Source of the DNA: CAZSAT01 sp964604675
Lineage (GTDB): Bacteria; Myxococcota_A; UBA796; CAJQPC01
Reading direction: 5' to 3'
Length of the DNA stretch: 64,000 nt
Assembly: GCA_964604675.1 (NCBI GenBank)
Contig: CAZSAT010000001.1
Span: 1 to 64,000, forward strand
How positions within the stretch are numbered: position 1 is the first letter of the stretch; each line of letters opens with the position of its first letter. Under the pieces are notes generated by a model. That model had not been told where the DNA came from and did not search any database. It was given only the letters and a program-made list of their open reading frames with translations. Of this stretch, positions 39,335-47,200 are shown piece after piece. Position numbers and translations under genes: made by a program.

Positions 39335-40934
39335 GGCCGTGCTCGGCCTCTGGGACGGCCACGGCGCGAGCGTCGCGGTGGTCGCGGAGGGGCGGCTCGT
39401 CTTCGCCCTGGCGGAGGCTCGCCCGAGCCGACGCAAGCGCTTCAGCGGCTTCCCCGAACAGGCCCTCGCCGCCGCGATGCGCTGGACCGACCAGGCCGGG
39501 TTGAGCGTGCACCGCGTGGCGCTCGCCGGGGCGAGGGGTCGGAGCCTCCACCGCCTGGCCGAGCCGCTCTACACGGGGAGCGATCCACACCGCGAGCCGT
39601 TGGGGCGCACCAGCCTGGCGGCCATGGGCTGGGAGAACGGCGTGGCGCGGTCGCCGGCCGGGCACATCGACGCTCGAATCGGGCGCGCCGTGGTCCAGCG
39701 GCGGCTCGCGGCCGCGGGACTGCGCGCCCCCCTGATCACCGTCGACCACCACGACGCGCACGCCTGGTCCGCGCGCTTCGGGCGAGCGGAGCGCGCGCTG
39801 GTGGTGACCGCCGACGCCTACGGGGAGGGGCGCTCCGCGACCGTGCGGCGGGCAGACACCATGGACGAGGTGCTCGCGAGCACCGACGCGCGCTTCGGCC
39901 TCGCGCTGCTCTTCGGGGCGGTCACCGTGGGGCTCGGCTTCCAGGAGGGCGACGAGGGCAAGGTCATGGGCCTGGCCGCGCACGGCGACCCCGAGGCCGC
40001 AGCACCCTTCGACGCGCTCTTCGAGGGGGGGGTCGAGCCGCACCTCCGGCGTCCGCTCTCGCGTCGACGCGTCCAGCAGCTCCTCGGCGCGCTCTCCCGC
40101 GAGGACGCGGCGGCCGGTGCGCAGGCCTGTGTGGAGCGTCGTGCAGCCGCCTGGATCGCGTCCGAGGTGGAGCGGAGCGGCTGCGGACGGCTGTTGCTCG
40201 CCGGGGGCCTCTTCGCGAACGTCCGGCTCAACCAGAGGCTGGCGAGCCTTCCGGGCATCGACGGCATCGAGGTGTTCGTCGCGATGGGCGACGAAGGGCT
40301 GTCCGCCGGTGCGGCCCACCGGGTCTGGGCGGCTCGCCACGGCCCCGCTGTGTGCCGTGATCCGCGCCTCGGCGTGGCCCACGTGCTCCCGGACCTCGGC
40401 GTGCCCACCACCACCGCGCGCGTCGCCGAGCACCTCGCGTCGGAACGCGTGGTGTGCCGCTACAGCGGACGCGAAGCCTTCGGTCCCCGCGCGCTGGGCA
40501 ACCGCTCGATCCTCTTCGCAGCGAGGCCGGCGGTCGCGGCCCGCGTGAACGCGGCGCTGGGGCGGGACCCGATCATGGCCTTCGCTCCGGTGATGACGGC
40601 GGAGGCCGCTCCTGCGTTGGTCGAGGGGCACGCCGGTCACCTGACCGACATGACCATCACCGCACGGGCGACCGACCTCCTGCGCCAGGTGTGCCCGGCC
40701 GCGGTGCACCTCGACGGAAGCGTGCGCCCGCAGGTCGTCCACAGGGCCCAGCAGCCCGCACTCCACGAGCTGCTCACCGCCGCCGCCGAGCGCGGGCTGC
40801 CGGCGCTCGTCAACACCAGCTTCAACCTCCACGGCGAGCCGATCGTGCACACCCCCACCGATGCGCTGCGCACCTGGGAGGCGAGCGGCCTGGACGTGCT
40901 GTTGCTGGGGGAGCGCGAGCTCGGGGTGGCCTGA
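39321..40934 (+). CDS. Carbamoyltransferase, NodU/CmcH/TobZ family (second)
   Basis: 537 residues from a TTG; a GTG at 39339, four bases after the previous stop, would shorten it by six. Same two-domain plan as the first copy: VLGLWDGHGASVAVV, TVDHHDAHAWSARFG (His143, His144, His147), VTADAYGEG, EGKVMGLAAHGD, LAGGLFANVRLNQRL, then FGPRALGNRSIL and LVNTSFNLHGEPIVHT. The two copies are clearly diverged, so they likely modify different positions or acceptors. Ends eight bases from the convergent LPS-core operon. Confidence 0.9.
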   Translation: MPGSEAVLGLWDGHGASVAVVAEGRLVFALAEARPSRRKRFSGFPEQALAAAMRWTDQAGLSVHRVALAGARGRSLHRLAEPLYTGSDPHREPLGRTSLAAMGWENGVARSPAGHIDARIGRAVVQRRLAAAGLRAPLITVDHHDAHAWSARFGRAERALVVTADAYGEGRSATVRRADTMDEVLASTDARFGLALLFGAVTVGLGFQEGDEGKVMGLAAHGDPEAAAPFDALFEGGVEPHLRRPLSRRRVQQLLGALSREDAAAGAQACVERRAAAWIASEVERSGCGRLLLAGGLFANVRLNQRLASLPGIDGIEVFVAMGDEGLSAGAAHRVWAARHGPAVCRDPRLGVAHVLPDLGVPTTTARVAEHLASERVVCRYSGREAFGPRALGNRSILFAARPAVAARVNAALGRDPIMAFAPVMTAEAAPALVEGHAGHLTDMTITARATDLLRQVCPAAVHLDGSVRPQVVHRAQQPALHELLTAAAERGLPALVNTSFNLHGEPIVHTPTDALRTWEASGLDVLLLGERELGVA

Positions 40935-40942
40935 TTCGACCC

Positions 40943-41992
40943 TCAGCCGTGCACGACGCGGACTCCGGGGGCCGACAGGAGACCGTGCACCGCCTCCTGC
41001 GCGGCGTCGAGCTCCAGCTCCTTCATGCAGCGGAAGTGCAGGCGCGGGCAGAAGGGCCGCCCGTAGAAGTGGCACGGGGCGCAGGGGACGTCTCCGAAGA
41101 GCACCGCGTGCCCCGAGAAGTCGAACTGCTCGGGGTCGGTGGAGCCGAAGAAGGCGAGGGTCGGGATCCCCAGGCCCCGGGCGATGTGCATCGGTCCGCT
41201 GTCGTTCGCGACGAAGGCATCGAAGAGCGAGATCATGCCCGCCCAGATCGGCAGCTTCGCCTCGACGAACACCGCGCCGGGTGCCTCGCGCACGATCTGC
41301 TGGCAGAGCGGATACTCGTCGGGGCTCCCGCTCACCACGACCTGACGGCCGCTCGCGACCAGCTCGCGGGCCAGGCCGCCGAAGCGCTCGACGGGCCAAC
41401 GCTTGGTCGGCCACCCCGCACCCGGTGAGAGGCCCACCATAGGCTCCGAGGTGCACACACGCGCGGCTTCGAGGCGCTCCCTCGCACGGTCCTGGTCGTC
41501 GGGCCCCAACCAGTAGCTCAGCCGGCCGCGCTCGAGCTTCCGTCCCACCAGCTCCTCGACCGCGAGGTGGAAGCGGTCCGCGAGCCACATGCCCCCCCGC
41601 CACCGCTTCAGGCCCAGCCGCACGGGCAGCCCGTCCTGCCAGCGACGCTTCGTCCAGATCGCGCGGCGGGTGCGCGGCAACAGCGGCCGGAGCGCCCGGC
41701 ACCGCAGGCTGCCGTGAAGATCGAGCAGCGCGTCGAAGCCCAGCGCGCGCAGCCGGCGCGCGAAGGAGACCACCCCCTCGTCGCGCCCGATCACGATCAC
41801 GTCGTGCACGTGCGGGCTGTGCCGGACCAGCCCGTCGAAGCCCTCCCGCACCGCGTACACGATCTCGGTCTGCGGCCACGCGGTGTGGAGCGCGGCGATC
41901 GCGGGGGACGTGAGCACGATGTCGCCCACGGAGCTGAAGCGCAGCACCACCACCCGCTCCGGGGCGCCGGCCTGGACCAGCGCCGTGCTCAC
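40943..41992 (-). CDS. ADP-heptose:LPS heptosyltransferase (GT9)
   Basis: 349 residues from the GTG in a GTGA overlap with the Kdo-hydroxylase stop. Signatures: VVVLRFSSVGDIVLTSPAIAAL, DLHGSLRCRAL, LSPGAGWPTKRWPVERF, and FVANDSGPMHIARGLGIPTLAFFGSTDP, all typical of WaaC/WaaF/RfaQ GT9 enzymes. Adds heptose to the LPS inner core at the cytoplasmic face. The C-terminal CAPCHFYGRPFCPRLHFRCM adds a Cys cluster common in a subset of the family. Confidence 0.92.
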   Translation of the reverse strand: MSTALVQAGAPERVVVLRFSSVGDIVLTSPAIAALHTAWPQTEIVYAVREGFDGLVRHSPHVHDVIVIGRDEGVVSFARRLRALGFDALLDLHGSLRCRALRPLLPRTRRAIWTKRRWQDGLPVRLGLKRWRGGMWLADRFHLAVEELVGRKLERGRLSYWLGPDDQDRARERLEAARVCTSEPMVGLSPGAGWPTKRWPVERFGGLARELVASGRQVVVSGSPDEYPLCQQIVREAPGAVFVEAKLPIWAGMISLFDAFVANDSGPMHIARGLGIPTLAFFGSTDPEQFDFSGHAVLFGDVPCAPCHFYGRPFCPRLHFRCMKELELDAAQEAVHGLLSAPGVRVVHG

Positions 41993-42864
41993 AGGGCCTC
42001 CAGCAGAGACCAGGGGGAGAGCTCCGGCAGCACGCAGGCTGCCCGGTCCACGTAGAAGGTCGCCACCAGGGCGTGCTGCCCCGAGACCACTCCGTGGCTT
42101 ACGAGATCGGTGAAGACCATCCAGCTCTCGCCGGGGGCGAAGCTGAGCTGGACCTGCCGACCGACCGCTGCCTGGAACCCCTCGTCCTCCTTCAGGTGGT
42201 TGTGCAGCCGGCGCATCGCCCGATCGTAGGGAGAGCTCCCGATCAGCTGCGCCGGCCCGACACCCAGCTCCGTCAGGCCGTTCAGGGTCCCGGAACCCAC
42301 CCGGTCCAGCAGACCAGGTTCGAGCGCAACGCCCCCCTCGAAGAGCGCGCCTCCGTGCTCCGCCAGCAGATCGGGCAAGAGCCCCGCCGACTTCCACACC
42401 CTCGGCTCGCTCGGGTGCACGTTGGTGAAGAACCGCAGCACCCGGTCACCGCCGGTGGGACCGGAGGCGAAGGCGTCGACGTGGATGCGCTCGTTGCTGC
42501 CGCGCACCGACAGCTCGCGGCCCCGCTCCTGCTCCGGGCGGTAGTTGGTCTTGCCGGCCCTCCAGCGCCCGGCGTAGGGGGGGGCCAGCGCCGCGAGTCG
42601 CTGGCTCACCGCGGCCTGGTAGGCGGCCAGCACGTCGCGGGCTCGACGCTTCAGGGCGCCACCTCCGCCCAGGCCGCTCAGGAAGTCGCCCCGCGGGTGG
42701 TAGCTGATGTTGCGACCAGACCGCAGCTCGGGGAGCACCTCGCGCAGGTAGGCGAGGTCTCCGTCGGGCAAGGGGGCGAAGTCGTCCAGGCGCACGATGC
42801 CGCCCCGCTCCAGCTCCTCGGCCACCTCCAAGCCCTCGCGCCACGGCACGATGCGCGGGCTCAC
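41989..42864 (-). CDS. kdoO: Kdo 2-hydroxylase family protein (Fe(II)/2-oxoglutarate dioxygenase)
   Basis: 291 residues. The region NERIHVDAFASGPTGGDRVLRFFTNVHPS (His128, Asp130) followed by RVWKSA and a C-terminal FTDLVSHGVVSGQHALVATFYVD (distal His) matches the Kdo_hydroxy family. KdoO converts an inner-core Kdo to the 3-hydroxylated sugar (Ko), which resists acid hydrolysis. It sits between a WaaE-like GT2 and a heptosyltransferase, all joined by GTGA overlaps, which supports the assignment. Confidence 0.85.
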   Translation of the reverse strand: MSPRIVPWREGLEVAEELERGGIVRLDDFAPLPDGDLAYLREVLPELRSGRNISYHPRGDFLSGLGGGGALKRRARDVLAAYQAAVSQRLAALAPPYAGRWRAGKTNYRPEQERGRELSVRGSNERIHVDAFASGPTGGDRVLRFFTNVHPSEPRVWKSAGLLPDLLAEHGGALFEGGVALEPGLLDRVGSGTLNGLTELGVGPAQLIGSSPYDRAMRRLHNHLKEDEGFQAAVGRQVQLSFAPGESWMVFTDLVSHGVVSGQHALVATFYVDRAACVLPELSPWSLLEAL

Positions 42865-43604
42865 GGCTGCCGCCACCAGAGGCGTCCCCACTTGAGCGCC
42901 ACGTAGGTCGCGCCGAGCCATGCGAGCACCACGCCGGTCACGCCATCGCGCAGCCCGGCCTGCAGGACCAGGCTGCGCAGCAGGTGGATCGGGGGGCGCA
43001 GGAGCACATCGAGCAAGGAGCTGCGACGACCGCGCTCCAGGGACACCTCCACGAAGCGGGCGGTGTAGCGATCGATCGTGCCCAGGTGCTCGCCGACGTC
43101 TCGGTACGGCACGTGCTCGAGGACCCCGTCCAGGCGCCCCACCGAGCCGGCTACGACGAGCTTGTCGTGGGGATCCTCGCCCGCCCAGGTGGCGAGCTCC
43201 CTGCGCGCGAGCCGAAGGTGCCATTGCGGCCCGAAGCTCCCGCCGCGCACGACCTGCCCCAGCCACGTGTTCCGACGAAGCACCGCGTAGCCGTCGCGGG
43301 GCCCGCCGGCTCGAACGACCGCGCGCACCGCCCGGGCCAGCTCCTCGGTCACGGCTTCGTCGGCGTCGAGGAAGAGCACCCAGGGCTGGGTGCAGAGCTC
43401 GGCCGCCCGGTTCTTCTGGGTCACGTGCCCGGGCCAGTCGGTCTCGACCACCCGGGCGCCGAGCCCACGGGCCACCTCCGGCGTGCCGTCGGTCGACCCG
43501 GAGTCGACCACCAGGACCTCGGCCGCGTCCGGGAGGGACCGGATGGCTCCCTCGATCCGGTCGGCCTCGTCCCGCGCGATGATGGCGACGCTCAACGGCA
43601 GCAT
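42861..43604 (-). CDS. Family 2 glycosyltransferase, WaaE/KdtX-like (LPS core)
   Basis: 247 residues. SVAIIARDEADRIEGAI, VLVVDSGSTDGTPEVA, WPGHVTQKNRAAEL and VLFLDADEAVTEEL are the hallmark order of WaaE-type beta-glucosyltransferases (KN..A and DADE). The C-terminal amphipathic and hydrophobic helices (PPIHLLRSLVLQAGLRDGVTGVVLAWLGATYVALKWGRL) are also typical. Transfers a hexose to the LPS inner core. First gene of the three-gene LPS-core operon; its ATG follows a -10-like box by six bases. Confidence 0.92.
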   Translation of the reverse strand: MLPLSVAIIARDEADRIEGAIRSLPDAAEVLVVDSGSTDGTPEVARGLGARVVETDWPGHVTQKNRAAELCTQPWVLFLDADEAVTEELARAVRAVVRAGGPRDGYAVLRRNTWLGQVVRGGSFGPQWHLRLARRELATWAGEDPHDKLVVAGSVGRLDGVLEHVPYRDVGEHLGTIDRYTARFVEVSLERGRRSSLLDVLLRPPIHLLRSLVLQAGLRDGVTGVVLAWLGATYVALKWGRLWWRQP

Positions 43605-43610
43605 GGCAGC

Positions 43611-43616
43611 ATGCTA
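43611..43616 (-). promoter_or_regulatory. -10-like hexamer of the LPS-core operon
   Basis: TAGCAT on the minus strand, six bases (GCTGCC) before the ATG at 43604. Overlaps the oppositely oriented hexamer of the rhodanese gene, within the palindrome AGCATGCT. Confidence 0.5.
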
Positions 43617-43620
43617 TTCG
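43615..43620 (+). promoter_or_regulatory. -10-like hexamer for the rhodanese lipoprotein
   Basis: TATTCG, six bases before the ATG at 43627. The last base departs from consensus; an upstream TGC gives a possible extended -10. Confidence 0.35.
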
Positions 43621-43626
43621 GTCCCC

Positions 43627-44052
43627 ATGCTCACGACCCTGCTCTTGTCCGCCTGCGCGCTCGCCAACGAGCCTGCCGCCACCGAAGAAGCCCCGGCCCC
43701 TACCGCGACGGCCCCCACCGAGGAGGCCGCGGGAAGCCACCGCGACGTCACCGTGGCCGACCTCGCCGCGCGGCTGGACGCGGGCACCGCCACCTTCGTG
43801 CTGGACGTGCGCACGGCGGGGGAGTTCGCCGGCGGTCATGTCCCGGGCGCGGTGAACATTCCCGTGGGCGACCTGCCTTCCCGGATGAACGAGCTGGAGG
43901 CGCACAAGGGCTCCGAGATCTGGACGATCTGCGCCGTCGGCGGCCGTTCCGCCGCCGCCGCCGGCCAGCTCGCGGCGGCCGGCTACACCGCCGTCAACGT
44001 GGACGGCGGCACCAACGGGTGGGTGGAAGCCGGGCACGCGGTCGAGAAGTAG
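43627..44052 (+). CDS. Rhodanese-domain lipoprotein
   Basis: 141 residues. MLTTLLLSAC is the lipobox, followed by a linker rich in Ala, Glu, Pro and Thr to about residue 37. One rhodanese domain follows: DVTVADLAARLDAG, FVLDVRTAGEFAGGHVPGAVNIPVGDL and the active-site loop IWTICAVGGRSAAAA with Cys102. Single-domain exported rhodaneses transfer sulfane sulfur or act in redox or cyanide handling; the partner is unknown. Longer in-frame starts lie within the divergent GT2 gene and are rejected. Confidence 0.9.
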   Translation: MLTTLLLSACALANEPAATEEAPAPTATAPTEEAAGSHRDVTVADLAARLDAGTATFVLDVRTAGEFAGGHVPGAVNIPVGDLPSRMNELEAHKGSEIWTICAVGGRSAAAAGQLAAAGYTAVNVDGGTNGWVEAGHAVEK

Positions 44053-44240
44053 TCCGAGAGGGAAGCCTCCCGTGGGCGCAGCCTCCTGTCGGCGCACCAT
44101 CCACCACGGTGGGGGGTCAGCGCCCGAAGGGCGCGTAGGGGGGCCATAGAGGGCCCCCCTTCAGAGAGCATCCGGTCCCCTGAGTGCCCGAAGGGCCAGC
44201 GAAGGGGAAGCCTCCTGTCGGCGCAAGCGCCGGCAGGAGG
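44053..44240. repeat. Intergenic region with stacked hairpins and repeated GC-rich units
   Basis: Between the convergent rhodanese and HEAT-repeat genes. It contains hairpins at 44101-44112 (ccacc/ggtgg), 44120-44134 (GCGCCC-GAA-GGGCGC) and 44138-44159 (GGGGGGCC/GGCCCCCC), and a large one at 44209-44242. The unit 'ggaagcctcc-y-gt-s-ggcgca' occurs at its start and end and 'cccgaagggc' occurs twice. REP-like or terminator function is inferred. Confidence 0.6.
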
Positions 44241-44242
44241 CT
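44209..44242. terminator. Long hairpin, probable bidirectional terminator
   Basis: Sixteen-base arms AGCCTCCTGTCGGCGC / GCGCCGGCAGGAGGCT with one T:G pair and a two-base nominal loop. It reaches into the stop codon of the minus-strand gene. No T-tract follows, so intrinsic termination is uncertain. Confidence 0.5.
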
Positions 44243-45575
44243 ATCGGGTGTAGAGGTAGCGCACCGCCGACTGGGCCTCGCTCACCTTCCCGCAGTGCGC
44301 GCCCATCGGGCACGACAGCGTGCTCCGGTAGCGCACGCCCACCCCGGTGACGAGGGCGGGGTCCACGCCCTCATGGTCCGCCGCCGCCTCGAAGTCCTCG
44401 CGGAAGCTCACCACCAGGTCCTCGGCGTCGTCCGAGACGGGAGAGCAGGAGCAGGCGCGACCTTCCCAGGTCTTCTCGCCCAGGCGGTAGGCCGCGTCCT
44501 GCCAGATCACCAGCAGCGACGTCGGCAACCCGGGCGGAGGGTGCCCCGGGTCCAGCCACGCCGTCTCGGCCAGCAGGGCGTCGGTCCGCGCCGCCTCGGG
44601 TTCCGCCTCGAGCTCCCCCTCCCCCTCCAGCGCAGGCTCGACATCGACCACGGCCCACACGGGCAGCTGCCCACCTCGAGGAGGCAACGCCTCCAGCTCG
44701 GCCACCGCCTCGACCATGGCGCTCCGGACCGACCCGAGGCGCGTCCCGATCCGCGGATCCATCAGGTTCGTGACCAGCACGACGTCGTCGTCCGACGCGT
44801 CGCGCGCCAGCTCCCTCAGCCCGGGCGCAGCGCGCGGATCACCGACCACCGCCAGGCCCTGTGCCGCCAGCAGGCGCACGTAGGGGTGCTCGGAGGTGTC
44901 AGACGCCAACCACAGGAGCGCTGCCACCGCGTCGTCGTCACCGACCGTGGCCAGCGCGCGCGCCGCCGAGGCGCGGTGGTGCCACACGTCGCTGTCGACG
45001 AAGGGACGCAGCTCGTCCACGCTCCCACCCCCGAAGTAGTGCAGCCCCTCCAGGGCCAGGTGCTGCGCGAAGAAGCGCTGCGACGCCTCGCTCCGGGCAT
45101 CGGCTTCCGGCCCTGTCGGAGGCTCCTTCAGCGAGGCCCGCACCCGATCGAGCCAGGCCAGATCCGGCTGCTTGCCGTGCTCCAGCCGCCAGAGCGCCCG
45201 CACCGCGGCCACGAAGTCCTGCTCGTCGAAGACCCCGGCGTGGAAGCTGATGCGCACGTCGCCGATCACGTGGTCGCCGTCCCGGAGGAAGGCGCCGCTC
45301 GTGGGGGTCTGCAGGGTCCAGCTCGCGCCGACGCGGTCGAGCAGCAACAACACACGCTGCCCGCTGCGCGCCGACGCGACGGGGCCGTCCCCCGCCTCCT
45401 TCACCACGAAGGTCACTGGCGGCGAGGCGCCCTCGTAGACCTCCAACAGGTTGACCTTCGGCCCCTCGCCGACCACCTCGACGAGCACGAAGGTCTCGGC
45501 GTCTGCGGCCACCTGGCGGGTGTACGGCTCATGCCAGGTCGTCGCCCAGGCCAGGGCCCACAGCAGCACGCTCAT
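44241..45575 (-). CDS. Exported HEAT-repeat-like protein
   Basis: 444 residues from the ATG at 45575, giving signal MSVLLWALAWA then TTWHEPYTRQVA; longer frames run into the divergent gene. The N-terminal domain (about 20-130) is beta-rich (FVLVEVVGEGPKVNLLEVYEGASPPVTFVV; RVLLLLDRVGASW). The middle has two or three HEAT-like units (DVWHHRASAARALATVGDDDAVAALLWLA; YVRLLAAQGLAVVGDPRAAPGLRELA). The C-terminal half has paired cysteines (CSCS; CPMGAHC). No enzymatic motif. A candidate minus-strand sigma-54 element ends close to its start, suggesting co-regulation with the divergent YHYH operon. Confidence 0.78.
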   Translation of the reverse strand: MSVLLWALAWATTWHEPYTRQVAADAETFVLVEVVGEGPKVNLLEVYEGASPPVTFVVKEAGDGPVASARSGQRVLLLLDRVGASWTLQTPTSGAFLRDGDHVIGDVRISFHAGVFDEQDFVAAVRALWRLEHGKQPDLAWLDRVRASLKEPPTGPEADARSEASQRFFAQHLALEGLHYFGGGSVDELRPFVDSDVWHHRASAARALATVGDDDAVAALLWLASDTSEHPYVRLLAAQGLAVVGDPRAAPGLRELARDASDDDVVLVTNLMDPRIGTRLGSVRSAMVEAVAELEALPPRGGQLPVWAVVDVEPALEGEGELEAEPEAARTDALLAETAWLDPGHPPPGLPTSLLVIWQDAAYRLGEKTWEGRACSCSPVSDDAEDLVVSFREDFEAAADHEGVDPALVTGVGVRYRSTLSCPMGAHCGKVSEAQSAVRYLYTR

Positions 45576-45585
45576 CGGTACCTCG

Positions 45586-45601
45586 GCCGACACCATGCCA
45601 G
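45586..45601 (-). promoter_or_regulatory. Candidate sigma-54 promoter, minus strand
   Basis: TGGCAT-N5-CGGCC with the invariant GG and GC separated by ten bases (GG at 45599-45598, GC at 45587-45586). The -24 half is good and the -12 half weak. Transcription would start near the ATG at 45575. Confidence 0.4.
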
Positions 45602-45616
45602 ATCCGACCGCAGAGC

Positions 45617-45654
45617 CTGCAGCACGCCGGTTGCACGTGCTGCAGAATCTGCAG
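45617..45654. promoter_or_regulatory. Paired palindromes, probable enhancer (UAS) for the NtrC-type regulator
   Basis: CTGCAGCACG-N9-CGTGCTGCAG (45617-45645) and CTGCAG-AAT-CTGCAG (45640-45654) share one CTGCAG arm. Dyad sites of this size about 40-70 bases upstream of a -24/-12 promoter are typical of NtrC-family activators. Confidence 0.6.
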
Positions 45655-45683
45655 GTCGGTGCGCACGGACGTGCCACGGGATC

Positions 45684-45699
45684 TGGCACGGACCGTGCT
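45684..45699 (+). promoter_or_regulatory. Sigma-54 (-24/-12) promoter of the YHYH/two-component operon
   Basis: CTGGCACG-N4-GTGCT: -24 element TGGCAC at 45684-45689, N5, then GTGCT; GG and GC are exactly ten bases apart. Predicted start near 45710, with the ATG at 45726. The operon encodes its own NtrC-family activator. Confidence 0.75.
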
Positions 45700-45725
45700 T
45701 TCGTCCCGACCAACCCGGAGTCCTC

Positions 45726-46508
45726 ATGCTGCTGATCGCGATCGCCTGCACCGTCGAGAGCCAGGACACTGCCATCGACTGCGACCTGACCGACGACTTC
45801 CCCGAGGTCACGCCCGATCCAGCCAACGCCGACTACCCCGACCCCGAGGTCGATGTCTACTGCACCGACGACGAGCTGGTCGTGCTGTCCAACGGCATCC
45901 CCGGCTTCGCGTACGTGCAGGCCACGCCGAACGACCTGGAGGCCATCGACTGGGAGTGGCGGGTCACCAGGAGCCCCCAGCTGACAGGCACCACCTCGGA
46001 CATCCCCGAGCTCGGCCTCGCCGGCTTCACGGTCAGCGGCCTGCCGATCTACGGCCCGAACGAGGGGCCGCCGACCTACGGCGACCCCGTCTACGACGCG
46101 ATCCTCGACGACTGCCTGGGCCACACCGCGCCGGAGGGCGACTACCACTTCCACGCCCTGGTGACGGCCTGCATCCTCGGGACCACCGACCAGGTCCAGC
46201 CAGTGCTCGGCTATGCGATGGACGGCTTCCCCATCTACGGCCCCACGGGTTGCCTGGACGAGGCCTGCACGGAGAGCGCGACCATGGAGAGCGCCTGGGA
46301 GCAGGTGGGCGACCCCTCCGAGGGCGCCTGGGACGCCTACCAGGTCGGCGAGGCGACGGGCGACACGGTGCTCGACAGCTGCAACGGGCGCGAACAGCCC
46401 GACGGCAGCTACGGCTACCACGTCACCGCAACCTTCCCCTACATCCTCGGCTGCTACCGCGGCACGGCGGAAGGCGCGGGCGATGACCAGGGCGGGGGCG
46501 CGCCGTGA
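45726..46508 (+). CDS. YHYH-domain lipoprotein
   Basis: 260 residues; MLLIAIAC lipobox, seven residues before Cys. The YHYH domain is clear: LPIYGPNEGP near 106, GDYHFHALVTAC (139-150) and GYAMDGFPIYGPTGC (162-176), then DGSYGYHVTATFPYILGCYRG at the end. YHYH domains occur in secreted proteins, often next to metal- or redox-related genes; biochemical function is poorly known. First gene behind the sigma-54 promoter; its stop overlaps the next start (GTGA). It may be a periplasmic target or sensor accessory of the kinase encoded two genes later. Confidence 0.88.
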   Translation: MLLIAIACTVESQDTAIDCDLTDDFPEVTPDPANADYPDPEVDVYCTDDELVVLSNGIPGFAYVQATPNDLEAIDWEWRVTRSPQLTGTTSDIPELGLAGFTVSGLPIYGPNEGPPTYGDPVYDAILDDCLGHTAPEGDYHFHALVTACILGTTDQVQPVLGYAMDGFPIYGPTGCLDEACTESATMESAWEQVGDPSEGAWDAYQVGEATGDTVLDSCNGREQPDGSYGYHVTATFPYILGCYRGTAEGAGDDQGGGAP

Positions 46509-47200
46509 TCCTGCTCCTCGCTTGCGCCACCCCTACCTCGGACACCGCCGAGCCCCAGGGCAACGGCCCGACCCTGAGCGAGGTCAGCTACGCGGTGACG
46601 TGGGACGCCGAGGGGATCGAGCGGACCGTCAACGGCCTCGAGGTCCGCAACGATCTGGGCTGGACCTTCGAGGTCGACGAGGCCTGGGTGGTGGACAGGG
46701 CCTGGCAGCTCACGGCCTGTGAAGAGGAGCTCGCGCTGGTCTTCCCCGTCTGGCTCGGCCTGGCCCGAGCAGGTCATGGAGACGACGACGTGTCGGTGCT
46801 CACCGCGCCCGTGGCGTCGGACCTGATCGCAGACGGCACGGTGCACCTCGACACCGTCACCTTCACCGACACGGCCTACTGCACCGTGCACGTGCTGAGT
46901 GCCTACGCCACGAGCGACACCCTGGGCCTGCCGGGCGACCCCGACCTGGTGGGCTACACCCTCTGGATCCAGGGCACCGCACGGCGCGACGACACGACCG
47001 TCGAGCTCGACCTCAGCTCCGCTTCGGCCGACGGCGCGCTCTACGATCTTCCCTCCGGAGGGTACGGCGGACTGGACGTGCACGTGACCCGGTCGATCGC
47101 GGGCCTCTTCGACGGCGTCGACCCCACCAACGACGACGCGGGCCGTGTGGCGCTCGCCAACCTCGTCGACCAGCAGCTGGTGGAGCTCACGCTGCGATGA
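46505..47200 (+). CDS. Lipoprotein of unknown family, coupled to YHYH gene and kinase
   Basis: 231 residues from GTG; MILLLAC has six residues before Cys and no longer start. After a short Thr/Asp linker it is beta-rich (YAVTWDAEGIERTVNGLEVRNDLGWTFEVDEAWVVDRAWQL), with two internal cysteines (TACEEEL, AYCTVHVL) that could pair. Family not recognised. Four-base overlaps link it to the YHYH gene before and the kinase after, so the three proteins are made together, suggesting a sensory or envelope-stress assembly. Confidence 0.78.
   Translation: MILLLACATPTSDTAEPQGNGPTLSEVSYAVTWDAEGIERTVNGLEVRNDLGWTFEVDEAWVVDRAWQLTACEEELALVFPVWLGLARAGHGDDDVSVLTAPVASDLIADGTVHLDTVTFTDTAYCTVHVLSAYATSDTLGLPGDPDLVGYTLWIQGTARRDDTTVELDLSSASADGALYDLPSGGYGGLDVHVTRSIAGLFDGVDPTNDDAGRVALANLVDQQLVELTLR

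Noticed and set aside
38162..39436. 425-codon N-terminal extension of the first carbamoyltransferase
   Set aside because: It covers the divergent toroid gene and the small membrane protein; the family N-terminus begins right at the TTG at 38161 with a Shine-Dalgarno.
34692..41879. Very long minus-strand frames over 34.7-38.2 and 38.7-41.9 kb
   Set aside because: They cross several real genes on both strands and read as Arg/Gly/Ala-rich shadow; typical of high-GC coding DNA.
44101..44242. Riboswitch or structured ncRNA in the hairpin region
   Set aside because: Hairpins are simple GC palindromes between convergent gene ends, not upstream of a coding start; no conserved riboswitch core seen.
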